A stretch of 64,000 nucleotides of DNA from Thiopontia sp013349825 (lineage in GTDB: Bacteria > Pseudomonadota > Gammaproteobacteria > GCF-002020875). The stretch is from NCBI GenBank assembly GCA_963981015.1, contig CAXCCG010000003.1, forward strand, positions 3,583 through 67,582. The letters run 5' to 3'. Shown piece after piece: positions 14,546 through 24,715 of the stretch. Made by a program: the position numbers and the translations under genes. Numbering within the stretch: the first letter of the stretch is position 1; every line of letters starts with the position of its first letter. The notes below the pieces were generated by a model. It saw only the letters and a program-made list of their open reading frames with translations, was not told where the DNA came from and made no database searches.

Positions 14546-17500
14546 TCACTCTGCAGAATCCTGTATCAGTGCCAACATCTGATCAACCGAGAGCTTACCG
14601 CTCTGATCACTTCCTTCCAGTAGCTGATCAGCAAGGTCACGTTTATGCTGATGGAGATCAACAATTTTCTCTTCAATCGTACCCTTTACCACCAACCGGT
14701 AGATGGTAACCGGTCGGGTCTGCCCCATCCGATGGGCACGATCAGAGGCTTGATCTTCAACCGCCGGGTTCCACCAGGGGTCCATGTGAATCACATAGTC
14801 CGCTGCCGTCAGGTTGAGACCTGAGCCACCCGCTTTAAGGCTAATCAGAAACAGCTCCCCCTCCCCCCCCTGGAAGGCATCCACTGCCTGTTTTCGCTTG
14901 CCAACCGGGGTAGAGCCATCGAGATACTGGTAACCAATTCCCCGGTTATCCAGGTATTCACGAATCAGGCTGAGGTGGCTGACAAACTGGCTGAAGACCA
15001 GAGCACGATGACCGTTTTCCAATAGTTCCTCCACCACTTCAGCAAAAACACGATGCTTGGCACTGGTGATGGCAGATTCAGAATCGATCAACCTGGGGTG
15101 ACAGCAGGCCTGACGCAAGCGGGTAATCTCCGCCAAAATCTGTAAATGTTGTGGCCCGCCGGATGCACCTTGTCGCAACATATTGATGCGCTCGACCGAG
15201 CGTTGGCGCAGCGCCTCCATAAATACCGCCTCCTCTTCACGCATCTCCACATGCAGGGTGATTTCGGTACGCGGTGGTAACTCGGAGAGTACATCACGTT
15301 TCAATCTACGCAGAATAAAGGGGGCAATCAGACTCTTTAACTGCTGTCGCGCATCCTCACTTTTATCCACTTCAATCGGACGTGCGAAGCGTTGATTAAA
15401 GCGCTCCAGTGAACCCAGCAGCCCCGGATTGATAAAACGGAACAGATTCCATAACTCTCCCAGATGGTTCTCGATAGGGGTACCGGTAGTAACTACCCGA
15501 AAGTTGCCCTGCAGCCCCATCACCGTTTTTGAGCGTTTGGTCGCTGCATTTTTTATTGCCTGTGCCTCATCAACCACCACCGTCTGCCACTCTATCGATT
15601 GTAGTAGTTTGGCTTCACGCTGTAACAGACCATAACTACAGATCACCAGATCATAGGGGGCCAGCTGTTCAATTAATACCGTACGCTCCCCGCCGCTGTA
15701 CTCACCAAAAATCAGCGGGCGCAAGGTCGGGGCAAAACGGCTGGCCTCCTCACTCCAGTTCATACAGACCGAGGTTGGAGCCAACACCAATGTTGGCCCT
15801 TGTGCACTGCGTGACAGCGCTATACTCAACGCCTGTAGTGTTTTTCCCAGCCCCATGTCATCGGCAAGACAGGCACCTGCACCCCAGTGGGCAAGACGCG
15901 CCATCCATTGGTAACCCTGGAACTGGTAGTCACGCAGATCGGCCTCTAATGTTTTTGGCAGCTCAGGCTCAAGATGGTATGCCTCTTCGATCTTCTCCCG
16001 TTGCTCCTCCCAACTGTGATTGGCCTGAAACTCCATCCCTTCCAGCGCCTCTTCCATCGCCGATAGGGCCAATGGATGCACCTTTCCCTCTTCCCCCCCA
16101 AAACTTCTCAACATCTCCAGCCGCTTCTGCAGCTCTCGGCTCAGCGCAAGAATTTCACCATCTTCCATCTTCAGAAAGCGTCCATTGGTGTGCTCCATCA
16201 TCCCCCAAAGCTCTTTGAGCGCAACCACCTGCGTCTGACTCACCTGCAACGTACCTTCCAGCGCAAACCACTCACGGCTCTCCTGCACCCCAACCCGCAT
16301 CTGCCCCAGGTTAATCTCACTCATTCTCGGGATCTTGGCACCACGCGGCCAATCCAACAGTACCTCTTCATCGGAAAGACTACGCAGGTAGAAGAGCATT
16401 TCGAGCGCCTCTTGCGGATCCTCCACCACGCGCTCATCCAGCAGATTATCCTCTTCTACCCCGATAAAGAGTTCCGGTACGATTGACTCGATACCATTCA
16501 CAATCTCCATCGCACGATGCTGCTCCTGCTGCAGGCTGCGGTGTGCCTGTACCTGTTTTCCATCCACCACGCCAAAAACAACACTGCCCCCCTTGCCGGG
16601 ATAGAAGCGTGGTCCTGAGGGTCCCAATGGAGCCACCCAAAAACTGAAACGAATTCCATCAGACTCTGGCAAAAGGTGAATATGAGGAATGGTCTCCCCT
16701 TGTAGCTGTTTGACCCCCTCGGCAGCACCTCCAATCGCCGAATGTATGGTCAGTAGTGGAGCAATTGCCGTTATGCTCTCCAGTAGCCGCTGCTTGGCAG
16801 CCATTGGAATGGTGACCCCAGCTTGCCCCAAAATCTGCGCAACCCTCAAGTGTGGCGGTTCAAAACGGGAAATCACCAGACGACGCCCACCCTCCCAATG
16901 AGAACCAATCGAGCCATAACTCCCACTATCCTGCTGTGGAGGATAGGGGGTCAGTTGTACTCTGAGAGACTCTCCCAGCTCAACTTCGACCACCTCCAGC
17001 GCTGGCTCCTGCTGCACCACATCGACAGATATCGCACTCTTGTTGTCCAGCTCTACAGCAGGATGGTTGATCAGCTCCCAGAGAGCCCGTTCCAGATTGA
17101 GCTCATGAACCAGCTTACGCTGATAACTACTGCCGGAGTAACTCTGTCGTTCACTGATGGTATTACAGATACGATGGTCTTGATCACTCAAATAGGGATA
17201 CTGATCGCGCTCTTCATGGAGCTTCTTCAGTGCGATTGAACGACCTCGGCTCCAGCCTCCACTCTTGCCCAGTTTCTGCTCTCTGGGATGGAGCAGCGGC
17301 AATCCGCGCTCCTGCTTTTCAATACGCCACGCCAGCCGTTTGACCTCTTGCTCTTGCGGTGCCACCTCCTGCTGCTGTGCCATACCTGAAATGGCATCCA
17401 GCACCATCTCCCATCTCTGTTTAGGGCGAATCAGGCTGGCCCAACCCTTCAATTCTGTTGATTGCAGACCACTCTCTGTCTCTTGAATCTGCTGTTGTAA

Positions 17501-18772
17501 TTGATCAAACTGTTGACGATAGAGTCCGATGCCCACCTCATCTGCTCGAGCCAGGTACTGCTGTAACGACTCCAACAGCTCCACACTCAAGGTTTCACCG
17601 GTCCAAAAACGGGCAATGGCCTGAATCAACTGATCCCATGCGGAGTGGATACGCCCCCGTTGCAGTAGCGCACACTGCTTGACCTCGATCTCCCCCATCA
17701 ATAGCTGCGCAACCTCTTTCATCATTGCCACTGAGAGTGTAAAGGTATCATCCAACAGTGATCCCAGTTCTGACTCCAGCATGTTCGCATGTTGATCAGC
17801 CAGCACCACCACACGCTGTAGTGATGCAAAATCACCCGCCCTCAGATAGAGCATTTGTAAAAATAGCGGACCCGGCCCATCCACCAGTACCTCTTGCTCT
17901 TGAGTGGGTTCCAGCAGAGTCTGTGCAGTATCATATTCCCCCCGGACCATGGCACACCAGCCACGCAACTGATTGCTGCGGGGATCATCCAGCCCCTCCA
18001 ACAGAGCCAGAGCCTCAGCTGCCTCCCCCCGATAGATGCGAAACAGTGCAGCCGTGTGTGCGACCGCAATCTGCTCTCCACTACTGGGTTCAACCTGGTT
18101 AACCCAAAAATCCCATAACAGCGGTGTTCCATCCACCTCCAACAGATCTGTACGGATCGCCCCCACCAAGGCATGGTAGTGGAGCCAATCGGGGAGTCTT
18201 TGCAACCACTGCTGCTGTACCGGAAAATAACAGAAGTTGGTAATCACCTCCTCTTTGTCTGCCGTAAGCAGCCCCTGCCAGGGATCGCTTTGATCCAGAT
18301 CCAACCACCTCTTGAGGTACTCCATATCCCCGCGATAGAAGGCAAGGCGCAGTGGACGCATCTCCGGGTCAACACCAGCGGCCCAATAACCGGCACTGAT
18401 CTGGCGGTTGATCACACGGGTCACCTCCTCTACCAAGCCGTCCAATACCAGCTGTCGAGAAAGCAGGTCGACTAAAAATCGACTGCAGCGCAGACGCTCT
18501 CCATCATCGGTGATCCACTCCTGCTCCTCCCACTTTCTACGCCATTGTGGCAGCATTTTTTTATAACGTGAGGCCAGGGGCGTCTCATCTGTGCTTTTCC
18601 ACTGTAGTAGGGCCAGCAGCCGCTCCAGGGTTGCTGAAGGCAGAGGTAAATCTGCCAGTGACAGCACCTGCAACACACGCTGCTCATCTGCTGAACAGTC
18701 ACTCTCAAAGGCGCTGTAATAGCTCTCGAATCCAGGCCAATGTGGCTGGTTATCACTACTGTTTGTATTCAT
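14546..18772 (-). CDS. Very large SNF2/HepA-family helicase
   Basis: 1408 aa. The C-terminal ~460 residues form a complete SNF2 ATPase: motif I LADDMGLGKTLQ near residue 969, DEAQ (motif II) near 1066, TGTPIENHLGELW, and motif VI QASDRAHRMGQTR near 1342. It therefore probably tracks or remodels DNA-bound proteins using ATP. The first ~900 residues have no family I can name. They are rich in Gln, Glu and Leu, with helical repeats suggestive of a TPR-like scaffold around 150-400. Stop is TGA. It lies 20 bp after parE in the same orientation and converges on ttcA. Similar proteins occur in sulfur-oxidising gammaproteobacteria. Confidence 0.85.
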   Translation of the reverse strand: MNTNSSDNQPHWPGFESYYSAFESDCSADEQRVLQVLSLADLPLPSATLERLLALLQWKSTDETPLASRYKKMLPQWRRKWEEQEWITDDGERLRCSRFLVDLLSRQLVLDGLVEEVTRVINRQISAGYWAAGVDPEMRPLRLAFYRGDMEYLKRWLDLDQSDPWQGLLTADKEEVITNFCYFPVQQQWLQRLPDWLHYHALVGAIRTDLLEVDGTPLLWDFWVNQVEPSSGEQIAVAHTAALFRIYRGEAAEALALLEGLDDPRSNQLRGWCAMVRGEYDTAQTLLEPTQEQEVLVDGPGPLFLQMLYLRAGDFASLQRVVVLADQHANMLESELGSLLDDTFTLSVAMMKEVAQLLMGEIEVKQCALLQRGRIHSAWDQLIQAIARFWTGETLSVELLESLQQYLARADEVGIGLYRQQFDQLQQQIQETESGLQSTELKGWASLIRPKQRWEMVLDAISGMAQQQEVAPQEQEVKRLAWRIEKQERGLPLLHPREQKLGKSGGWSRGRSIALKKLHEERDQYPYLSDQDHRICNTISERQSYSGSSYQRKLVHELNLERALWELINHPAVELDNKSAISVDVVQQEPALEVVEVELGESLRVQLTPYPPQQDSGSYGSIGSHWEGGRRLVISRFEPPHLRVAQILGQAGVTIPMAAKQRLLESITAIAPLLTIHSAIGGAAEGVKQLQGETIPHIHLLPESDGIRFSFWVAPLGPSGPRFYPGKGGSVVFGVVDGKQVQAHRSLQQEQHRAMEIVNGIESIVPELFIGVEEDNLLDERVVEDPQEALEMLFYLRSLSDEEVLLDWPRGAKIPRMSEINLGQMRVGVQESREWFALEGTLQVSQTQVVALKELWGMMEHTNGRFLKMEDGEILALSRELQKRLEMLRSFGGEEGKVHPLALSAMEEALEGMEFQANHSWEEQREKIEEAYHLEPELPKTLEADLRDYQFQGYQWMARLAHWGAGACLADDMGLGKTLQALSIALSRSAQGPTLVLAPTSVCMNWSEEASRFAPTLRPLIFGEYSGGERTVLIEQLAPYDLVICSYGLLQREAKLLQSIEWQTVVVDEAQAIKNAATKRSKTVMGLQGNFRVVTTGTPIENHLGELWNLFRFINPGLLGSLERFNQRFARPIEVDKSEDARQQLKSLIAPFILRRLKRDVLSELPPRTEITLHVEMREEEAVFMEALRQRSVERINMLRQGASGGPQHLQILAEITRLRQACCHPRLIDSESAITSAKHRVFAEVVEELLENGHRALVFSQFVSHLSLIREYLDNRGIGYQYLDGSTPVGKRKQAVDAFQGGEGELFLISLKAGGSGLNLTAADYVIHMDPWWNPAVEDQASDRAHRMGQTRPVTIYRLVVKGTIEEKIVDLHQHKRDLADQLLEGSDQSGKLSVDQMLALIQDSAE

Positions 18773-18792
18773 TGACAGGTTCTGCTGAGGGG

Positions 18793-20679
18793 TTAAACCT
18801 CGGCCAGATCTCCCCGCTTCTCTAACCAGCTCTTACGATCAGAAGCACGTTTTTTCGCCAGCAGCATATCCATAATCGAGTGGCTATCATCTCCTGATTC
18901 GATGGTCAGTTGCACCAAACGTCGGGTCTCTGATGCCATGGTGGTCTCTCTCAGCTGTAACGGGTTCATCTCACCCAGCCCTTTGAAACGCTGTACGTTA
19001 ACTTTACCTCGCTTTTTCTCGGCGGTAATTCGATCCAAAATCCCCTGTTTCTCGGCATCATCCAGGGCGTAATAGACCTCTTTCCCTACATCAATACGAT
19101 AGAGAGGCGGCATCGCCACATAGACATGCCCCGCCATCACCAGGTTTGGGAAATGGCGCAAGAAGAGTGCGCAGAGCAGTGTAGCGATATGAAGTCCATC
19201 TGAATCTGCATCCGCAAGAATACAAATTTTTCCATAACGTAGTCCACCAAGTTCACTGCTCCCCGGCTCCATCCCCAAGGCTACCGAGATATCATGCACC
19301 TCTTGAGAAGCGAGCACCTGCATCGGGTCAACTTCCCAGGTATTCAAAATCTTGCCACGTAGCGGCATAATCGCCTGAAATTCACGGTCACGCGCCTGTT
19401 TGGCGGAACCGCCTGCTGAATCACCCTCTACCAGAAACAGCTCCCCCTGCATGGGGTCTGCTGTAGAGCAGTCTGCCAATTTACCTGGCAAGGCTGGCCC
19501 ACTGGTAATCTTTTTGCGCACCACTTTTTTACGGCTGCGCATCCGGCTCTGTGCATTATTGATCGCCAACTCGGCAATCTGCTCACCCAGGGCAGGGTGC
19601 TCATTCAGCCAGAGGCTAAAGGCATCTTTAACTACCCCGGAGACAAAGGCGGCCACCTCTCTGGAGGAGAGACGCTCTTTAGTCTGCCCGGCAAATTGTG
19701 GATCTGCCATCTTGACTGAAAGGATGTAACTCACCCGTTCCCACACGTCTTCTGGCGTCAGCTTGACTCCCCGTGGTAACAAATTACGAAATTCGCAAAA
19801 TTCACGCACCCCTTCCGTTAATCCTGCTCGCAAGCCATTTACATGAGTCCCTCCCTGTGGGGTTGGTACCAGATTCACATAACTCTCATTGACCGATTCG
19901 CCCCCCTCCGGTAACCAGGCCACGGCCCACTCTGCCCCCTCATGTTCACTGTTACTGACCCCCATAAAGGGCTCTTCTTCCGGCACAGAGGGCAGATCCC
20001 CGATCTGGCTCATCAAATACTGCTTGAGACCATCCTCATAGTGCCAATCATCTTCTTCACCACTCGCCTCATCTTTAAGGATGATACGCAGCCCAGGCTG
20101 CAGCACCGCCTTGGCACGCATCAGATGACGTAGTTTAGGTAGTGAAATCTTAGGGGAGTCAAAATACGAGACATCGGGCCAGAAGCGGATGGTAGTGCCG
20201 GTATTACGCTTTCCTACCGTACCGATCTGTTCCAGGTCACTGCGCTTTTCACCATTGGCGAAGGCCATATTCATCTCTCGACCATCACGGCGTACCCACA
20301 CCTCCAGATTTTTAGAGAGTGCATTGACTACCGAGACCCCAACACCATGAAGGCCTCCGGAGAACTGGTAGTTGTTACCGGAGAATTTGCCGCCTGCATG
20401 GAGACGGGTGAGGATCACCTCGATACCGGGCACCCCCTCTTCAGGGTGTATATCCGTGGGCATGCCCCGCCCATTGTCCTCAACTGAAACAGAACCATCT
20501 TTGTGGATCATTACCTGAATACGGTCGGCGTGACCTGCCATCGCCTCATCGACGCTATTATCCAGCACCTCCTGAATCAGATGGTTCGGACGGGTGGTAT
20601 CAGTGTACATCCCTGGACGTTTGCGGACCGGGTCCAGACCGGAGAGTACCTCAATCGCTGAGGCGTCGTAGTTAGACAT
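18793..20679 (-). CDS. parE: DNA topoisomerase IV subunit B
   Basis: 628 aa GHKL ATPase subunit that with ParC decatenates daughter chromosomes. Marks: YDASAIEVLSGLDPVRKRPGMYTDT and EVLDNSVDEAMAGHA (ATP site), DNGRGMPTDIHPEEG, GGLHGVGVSVVNALS, and in the TOPRIM part ELFLVEGDSAGGSAKQARDR and DADSDGLHIATLL. It is ParE rather than GyrB because it lacks the ~165-residue GyrB insertion and has the ParE-type N-terminus. Its parC partner is not in the window. Confidence 0.96.
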   Translation of the reverse strand: MSNYDASAIEVLSGLDPVRKRPGMYTDTTRPNHLIQEVLDNSVDEAMAGHADRIQVMIHKDGSVSVEDNGRGMPTDIHPEEGVPGIEVILTRLHAGGKFSGNNYQFSGGLHGVGVSVVNALSKNLEVWVRRDGREMNMAFANGEKRSDLEQIGTVGKRNTGTTIRFWPDVSYFDSPKISLPKLRHLMRAKAVLQPGLRIILKDEASGEEDDWHYEDGLKQYLMSQIGDLPSVPEEEPFMGVSNSEHEGAEWAVAWLPEGGESVNESYVNLVPTPQGGTHVNGLRAGLTEGVREFCEFRNLLPRGVKLTPEDVWERVSYILSVKMADPQFAGQTKERLSSREVAAFVSGVVKDAFSLWLNEHPALGEQIAELAINNAQSRMRSRKKVVRKKITSGPALPGKLADCSTADPMQGELFLVEGDSAGGSAKQARDREFQAIMPLRGKILNTWEVDPMQVLASQEVHDISVALGMEPGSSELGGLRYGKICILADADSDGLHIATLLCALFLRHFPNLVMAGHVYVAMPPLYRIDVGKEVYYALDDAEKQGILDRITAEKKRGKVNVQRFKGLGEMNPLQLRETTMASETRRLVQLTIESGDDSHSIMDMLLAKKRASDRKSWLEKRGDLAEV

Positions 20680-20694
20680 AGCTTTTTTTAGTTC

Positions 20695-21222
20695 TTAACG
20701 GTTATATTTAATTTGATCAATAATCTCTGCAACACTCTTCGGGCTATCCGTAATTCGGTCACAGACCATGCCTTTCAAGAGTGCCTTGCGGAAGAAGTCG
20801 CCCCCTTTAATGGCCTTCCATGTTGCACTCTCATTGAGCATAAATTCACCATTCACTCCGAAGGCATAGTTTTTGTACTCTCTGACTGTGCAGCGCAACC
20901 CGTCATAAAACACGTTGGTCGCCCCACTACGTGTCTGGATTGCCACTGAATAACGGACCACATAATCATCCGCAATGGAGAGAGACCGAGTATCGAGGAA
21001 GTACTGATGGTGTTGTGTAGCCGGGTTGTCCACTGTGAACTCTAACAAGTTCTCTTGTTGTGGATAGGGCGGAATGGTCACTTCAGCCTCCTTCCAGGCC
21101 TCTCCCTCTTCAAACCATTCATTCTTGCCACTGTTATCCCACCACTCTCCAGCGGCATATGCCGTGATTGGTAGGCAGATAAATATCAATAGAGTCGGTA
21201 TAATCGTCTGCTTCATCTGCAT
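20695..21222 (-). CDS. CNP1-like family exported protein
   Basis: 175 aa from the ATG giving MQMKQTIIPTLL; a second ATG two codons on is equally possible. Residues ~5-23 are a signal peptide ending AYAAG. The mature part matches the CNP1-like family: EAWKEAEVTIPPYPQQENLLEF, YFLDTRSLSIADDYVVRYSV, SGATNVFYDGLRCTVREYKNYAFG, and a late Cys (GMVCD) that could pair with the earlier one. The function of the family is unknown; the protein is probably periplasmic. It lies 15 bp upstream of parE and diverges from xseB. Confidence 0.85.
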   Translation of the reverse strand: MQMKQTIIPTLLIFICLPITAYAAGEWWDNSGKNEWFEEGEAWKEAEVTIPPYPQQENLLEFTVDNPATQHHQYFLDTRSLSIADDYVVRYSVAIQTRSGATNVFYDGLRCTVREYKNYAFGVNGEFMLNESATWKAIKGGDFFRKALLKGMVCDRITDSPKSVAEIIDQIKYNR

Positions 21223-21269
21223 ATTATCTATTGAATTCGATCTTAAACCCACCTTAATTAGCTAGAAAA

Positions 21270-21515
21270 ATGGCCCCACGTAAAAAAACTGCTGTTAAAA
21301 ATGAGAACACTCCATTTAACTTTGAGAAGACCCTCAATGAGTTAGAGCAACTTGTGTCCTTAATGGAAGGTGGTGAATTACCGCTTGAGGAGTCTCTAAA
21401 AAAGTTTGAACAGGGCATCCAGCTAATTCGAGGCTGCCAGGTTGCATTAACCGAAGCTGAACAGAAAGTGGAGATCTTGACCCAGCAAGGGTTAAAACCT
21501 TTCGACGCCGCATGA
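21270..21515 (+). CDS. xseB: Exodeoxyribonuclease VII small subunit
   Basis: 81 aa. Partner of XseA in single-strand DNA degradation. The family core FEKTLNELEQLVSLMEGGELPLEESLKKFEQGIQLIR is fully recognisable. It heads the xseB-ispA-dxs operon; the ispA ATG overlaps its stop. Confidence 0.95.
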   Translation: MAPRKKTAVKNENTPFNFEKTLNELEQLVSLMEGGELPLEESLKKFEQGIQLIRGCQVALTEAEQKVEILTQQGLKPFDAA

Positions 21516-22384
21516 ACGACCACTTTCAACAATGGCAACAGCGTGTCGAAGCCACCATCAAAAGATCTCTTCCTACTGTAGAAACTCACCCCGAGCGACT
21601 TCATCAGGCAATGCATTATGCACTGTTTAATGGCGGTAAACGAATCCGTCCAATGATTACCTACGCTACCGCAGAGTTGTTGGGCATCGAGCTAGAGCAG
21701 GTCGACCCCGCTGCTGCTGCCATTGAGATGATTCACGCCTACTCACTGATCCATGATGATCTACCTGCCATGGATGATGACGCACTGCGCCGGGGCCAAC
21801 CCACATGCCATATGGCATTCGATGAGGCCACCGCCATCCTGGCAGGCGATGCACTACAAACAGCTGCATTTGAGACTCTGGTGATGACAGATGCCTCCAG
21901 TGAAATTCGTCTGGGGTGGATACAACAGCTGGCCTTCGCCAGTGGTGCTGCAGGCATGGTTGGTGGACAGATGATCGATCTGGAGTCTGAACAAAAGCAC
22001 GTTGATGCCGATTCACTGCGGATGATGCATAACAAGAAGACCGGGGCACTGATTCAGGCCTCTGTCCTGATGGGTGCGACACCCGCCCAGCCAGGCTCTG
22101 ATACTCTGGATAATCTACAACGATATGCAGAAACCATCGGTCTCGCCTTTCAGGTACAAGATGACATCCTCGACGTTGAAGGAGAGAGCGCTATCATTGG
22201 CAAGCCACAAGGGTCTGATCAACAGCAGGGGAAAAGTACATTTGTCAGCCTGTTCGGTGTTGATGGGGCAAAGCGGCAGCTCAGCACACTCTACCAGCAG
22301 TCGATGGATAGCCTCTCTGCACTCAATGGCGGTACAAGCCAGCTTGCCGAAATCACACACTATGTGATTCAGAGAGACCACTGA
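21512..22384 (+). CDS. ispA: Farnesyl diphosphate synthase
   Basis: 290 aa trans-isoprenyl diphosphate synthase making FPP from IPP and DMAPP. Both Asp-rich motifs are visible: DDLPAMDDD (first, near residue 85) and DDILD (second, near 227), together with NGGKRIRPM and GQMIDLESE. Placed between xseB and dxs, a standard isoprenoid gene order. It would feed ubiquinone and undecaprenyl phosphate synthesis. Confidence 0.96.
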   Translation: MNDHFQQWQQRVEATIKRSLPTVETHPERLHQAMHYALFNGGKRIRPMITYATAELLGIELEQVDPAAAAIEMIHAYSLIHDDLPAMDDDALRRGQPTCHMAFDEATAILAGDALQTAAFETLVMTDASSEIRLGWIQQLAFASGAAGMVGGQMIDLESEQKHVDADSLRMMHNKKTGALIQASVLMGATPAQPGSDTLDNLQRYAETIGLAFQVQDDILDVEGESAIIGKPQGSDQQQGKSTFVSLFGVDGAKRQLSTLYQQSMDSLSALNGGTSQLAEITHYVIQRDH

Positions 22385-22389
22385 GAACC

Positions 22390-24270
22390 ATGGATAAGCC
22401 CACTCCACTGACCCCTCTTCTGGATCAGACCTCCAGCCCTCAGCTACTGCGCCAACTCAACTCTTCTGAATTACCGGAGCTTGCTCAACAACTTCGTGAT
22501 TTCATGATTCACTCGGTTGAGAAGACCGGGGGGCATCTCGCCTCCAGCCTTGGCGTGGTGGAGTTGTCCATTGCACTTCACTATATCTATAACACCCCAG
22601 AGGACCGCCTGGTATGGGATGTCGGACACCAGTGTTATCCACACAAGATTCTGACCGGACGTAAAGAGGCGATGACCACCCTGCGTCAGCAAGGGGGTAT
22701 CTCCGGTTTTACCAAAAGAGGCGAGAGTCCATACGACCCTTTTGGTGCCGGTCACTCCAGCACCTCGATCAGCGCTGCACTGGGGATGGCAATCGCCTCT
22801 AAACAGGCCTCTAACAATCGCCAGACGGTTGCAGTCATCGGTGATGGCGCTTTAACCGGTGGAATGGCCTTTGAGGCACTCAACCATGCCGGTGAATCCA
22901 ATGCTGACCTGTTGGTCGTGCTCAACGATAATGATATGTCGATCTCAGAAAATGTGGGGGGCCTCTCCCGTTATCTGGGGCGAATACTCACCAGCTCTAC
23001 CTATAGCCAGATGCGGGAGACCAGTAAAAAGGTGCTGAGCCACCTACCCGGAGCGTGGGATCTGGCGCGTAAAACCGAAGAGCACATGAAGGGGATGGTG
23101 GTGCCTGGAACACTCTTTGAGGAGTTAGGGTTCAACTATGCAGGCCCTGTCGACGGCCATGATCTTCCCGCTCTGGTACGTGCATTACGTACTCTGCATA
23201 CCTTGAAAGGGCCACGGTTTCTCCACATTATCACCCAGAAAGGGCGGGGCTATACCCCTGCAGAACAGGACCCCCTGAAATATCACGGTATAGGTCGTAT
23301 CGAGCCTGCACTGAAAGTTAACCAACAACCTGACTCTAAGAATACTGTCACCTATACAGAAATCTTTGGTGAGTGGCTCTGCAACAGCGTTGAGAAATAT
23401 CCACAACTGATCGCCATTACCCCGGCGATGATGAGTGGCTCTGGAATGGTGAAATTTGCCAAACAGTATCCTGACCACTTTATTGATGTCGGCATTGCAG
23501 AGCAACATGCCGTAACCCTGGCTGCAGGGCTTGCAACAGAGAACCGACACCCCATTGTTGCCGTCTACTCCACCTTTCTACAGCGTGGATACGATCAGTT
23601 GATCCATGATGTGGCACTACAAAACCTGCCCGTACTGTTTGCCATTGACCGTGCAGGGTTGGTTGGTGCAGACGGCGCAACCCATACCGGTGCATTTGAT
23701 ATCAGCTTTCTGCGTATTATTCCCAATATGGTGGTAATGACCCCTTCCAGTGGAGCAGAGTGTCAACAGATGCTTGACTGTGCGCTAGAACATCCTGGAC
23801 CCGCTGCTATCCGCTACCCCCGAGCCACTACACCCGCTATTGCAGAGAAGCTTAATACTATTGACCCGATTAAACTGGGTAGAGGCGTGGTGTGTCGCTC
23901 AGGAGAAAGCACTGCTCTGCTGGTCTTTGGACCTCTGCTAGAACCCGCACTTATCGCTGCAGAGCAGATCAATGCCACTGTGGTCGATATGCGCTTTGTG
24001 GCTCCACTGGATCAGCAGCTTCTACTGCAGATCGCCCAGTCTCACCAACATCTGATAACCATTGAAGAGAATGTGGTTGCGGGAGGTGCCGGTAGTGGTG
24101 TTAATGAATTTCTGTTATCCAACCAGATCCAGTGCCCCATCCTTAACCTTGGCTTACCAAATCACTTTGTTGAGCAGGGAGAAAGAGATACACTACTGCG
24201 TTTATATCGGCTGGACAGTGATGGTATACTTGACTCTATTAGTCGGTTTCTATCGACTGAACAGCGATAG
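22390..24270 (+). CDS. dxs: 1-deoxy-D-xylulose-5-phosphate synthase
   Basis: 626 aa thiamine-diphosphate enzyme at the entry of the MEP pathway, joining pyruvate and glyceraldehyde 3-phosphate. Seen: VWDVGHQCYPHKILTGR, GAGHSSTSISAALG, the ThDP motif GDGALTGGMAFEALN ... LVVLNDNDMSIS, and the transketolase-like VGIAEQHAVTLAAGLA. Six bases follow the ispA stop before its ATG, so the two are co-transcribed. Confidence 0.97.
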   Translation: MDKPTPLTPLLDQTSSPQLLRQLNSSELPELAQQLRDFMIHSVEKTGGHLASSLGVVELSIALHYIYNTPEDRLVWDVGHQCYPHKILTGRKEAMTTLRQQGGISGFTKRGESPYDPFGAGHSSTSISAALGMAIASKQASNNRQTVAVIGDGALTGGMAFEALNHAGESNADLLVVLNDNDMSISENVGGLSRYLGRILTSSTYSQMRETSKKVLSHLPGAWDLARKTEEHMKGMVVPGTLFEELGFNYAGPVDGHDLPALVRALRTLHTLKGPRFLHIITQKGRGYTPAEQDPLKYHGIGRIEPALKVNQQPDSKNTVTYTEIFGEWLCNSVEKYPQLIAITPAMMSGSGMVKFAKQYPDHFIDVGIAEQHAVTLAAGLATENRHPIVAVYSTFLQRGYDQLIHDVALQNLPVLFAIDRAGLVGADGATHTGAFDISFLRIIPNMVVMTPSSGAECQQMLDCALEHPGPAAIRYPRATTPAIAEKLNTIDPIKLGRGVVCRSGESTALLVFGPLLEPALIAAEQINATVVDMRFVAPLDQQLLLQIAQSHQHLITIEENVVAGGAGSGVNEFLLSNQIQCPILNLGLPNHFVEQGERDTLLRLYRLDSDGILDSISRFLSTEQR

Positions 24271-24317
24271 CCCAGACCGAGAACAGTCTTGCAGCAAGGA
24301 ACATTTAACTGACCGAA

Positions 24318-24695
24318 ATGGCCGGCCAATTTACATTACGAACCATCAGCGACTTTGCCGCTGCCCATAGCCTGCGAGAATACCCAGGGGACTGTCAGCG
24401 CCTGCATGGTCATAACTGGAAAGTTGAAGTTGAGATCTCAGCCAGCGAGCTGGATGCTCTCGGTATGGTGGTCGACTTCAAAGAGATCAAAAAGGTGACT
24501 CGTGAAGCCACTGACCGACTCGACCACCGTTACTTGAATGAGCTAGAGCCTTTTAACCAAATCAACCCAACGGCAGAGAACATTGCCCGCACCCTCTACC
24601 AGCAGATTTCTGCTGGCCTGAATAGTGAGCGGGTCCATGTGGATGCAGTCACCGTATGGGAAACCGAGCGTGCCTCAGCACGCTATTGTGAATAA
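24318..24695 (+). CDS. queD: 6-carboxy-5,6,7,8-tetrahydropterin synthase
   Basis: 125 aa QueD/PTPS family, second step of queuosine precursor synthesis. Zinc ligands lie in FAAAHSL and HGHNWKV; the catalytic Cys is in DCQRLHGH; DHRYLNEL, PTAENIA and the pterin-anchoring VWETERASARY follow. The next gene is a GTP cyclohydrolase, which supplies its substrate dihydroneopterin triphosphate, so the two form a metabolic pair. Confidence 0.93.
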   Translation: MAGQFTLRTISDFAAAHSLREYPGDCQRLHGHNWKVEVEISASELDALGMVVDFKEIKKVTREATDRLDHRYLNELEPFNQINPTAENIARTLYQQISAGLNSERVHVDAVTVWETERASARYCE

Positions 24696-24715
24696 CCAAT
24701 AAAGAGAGAGTTTCC

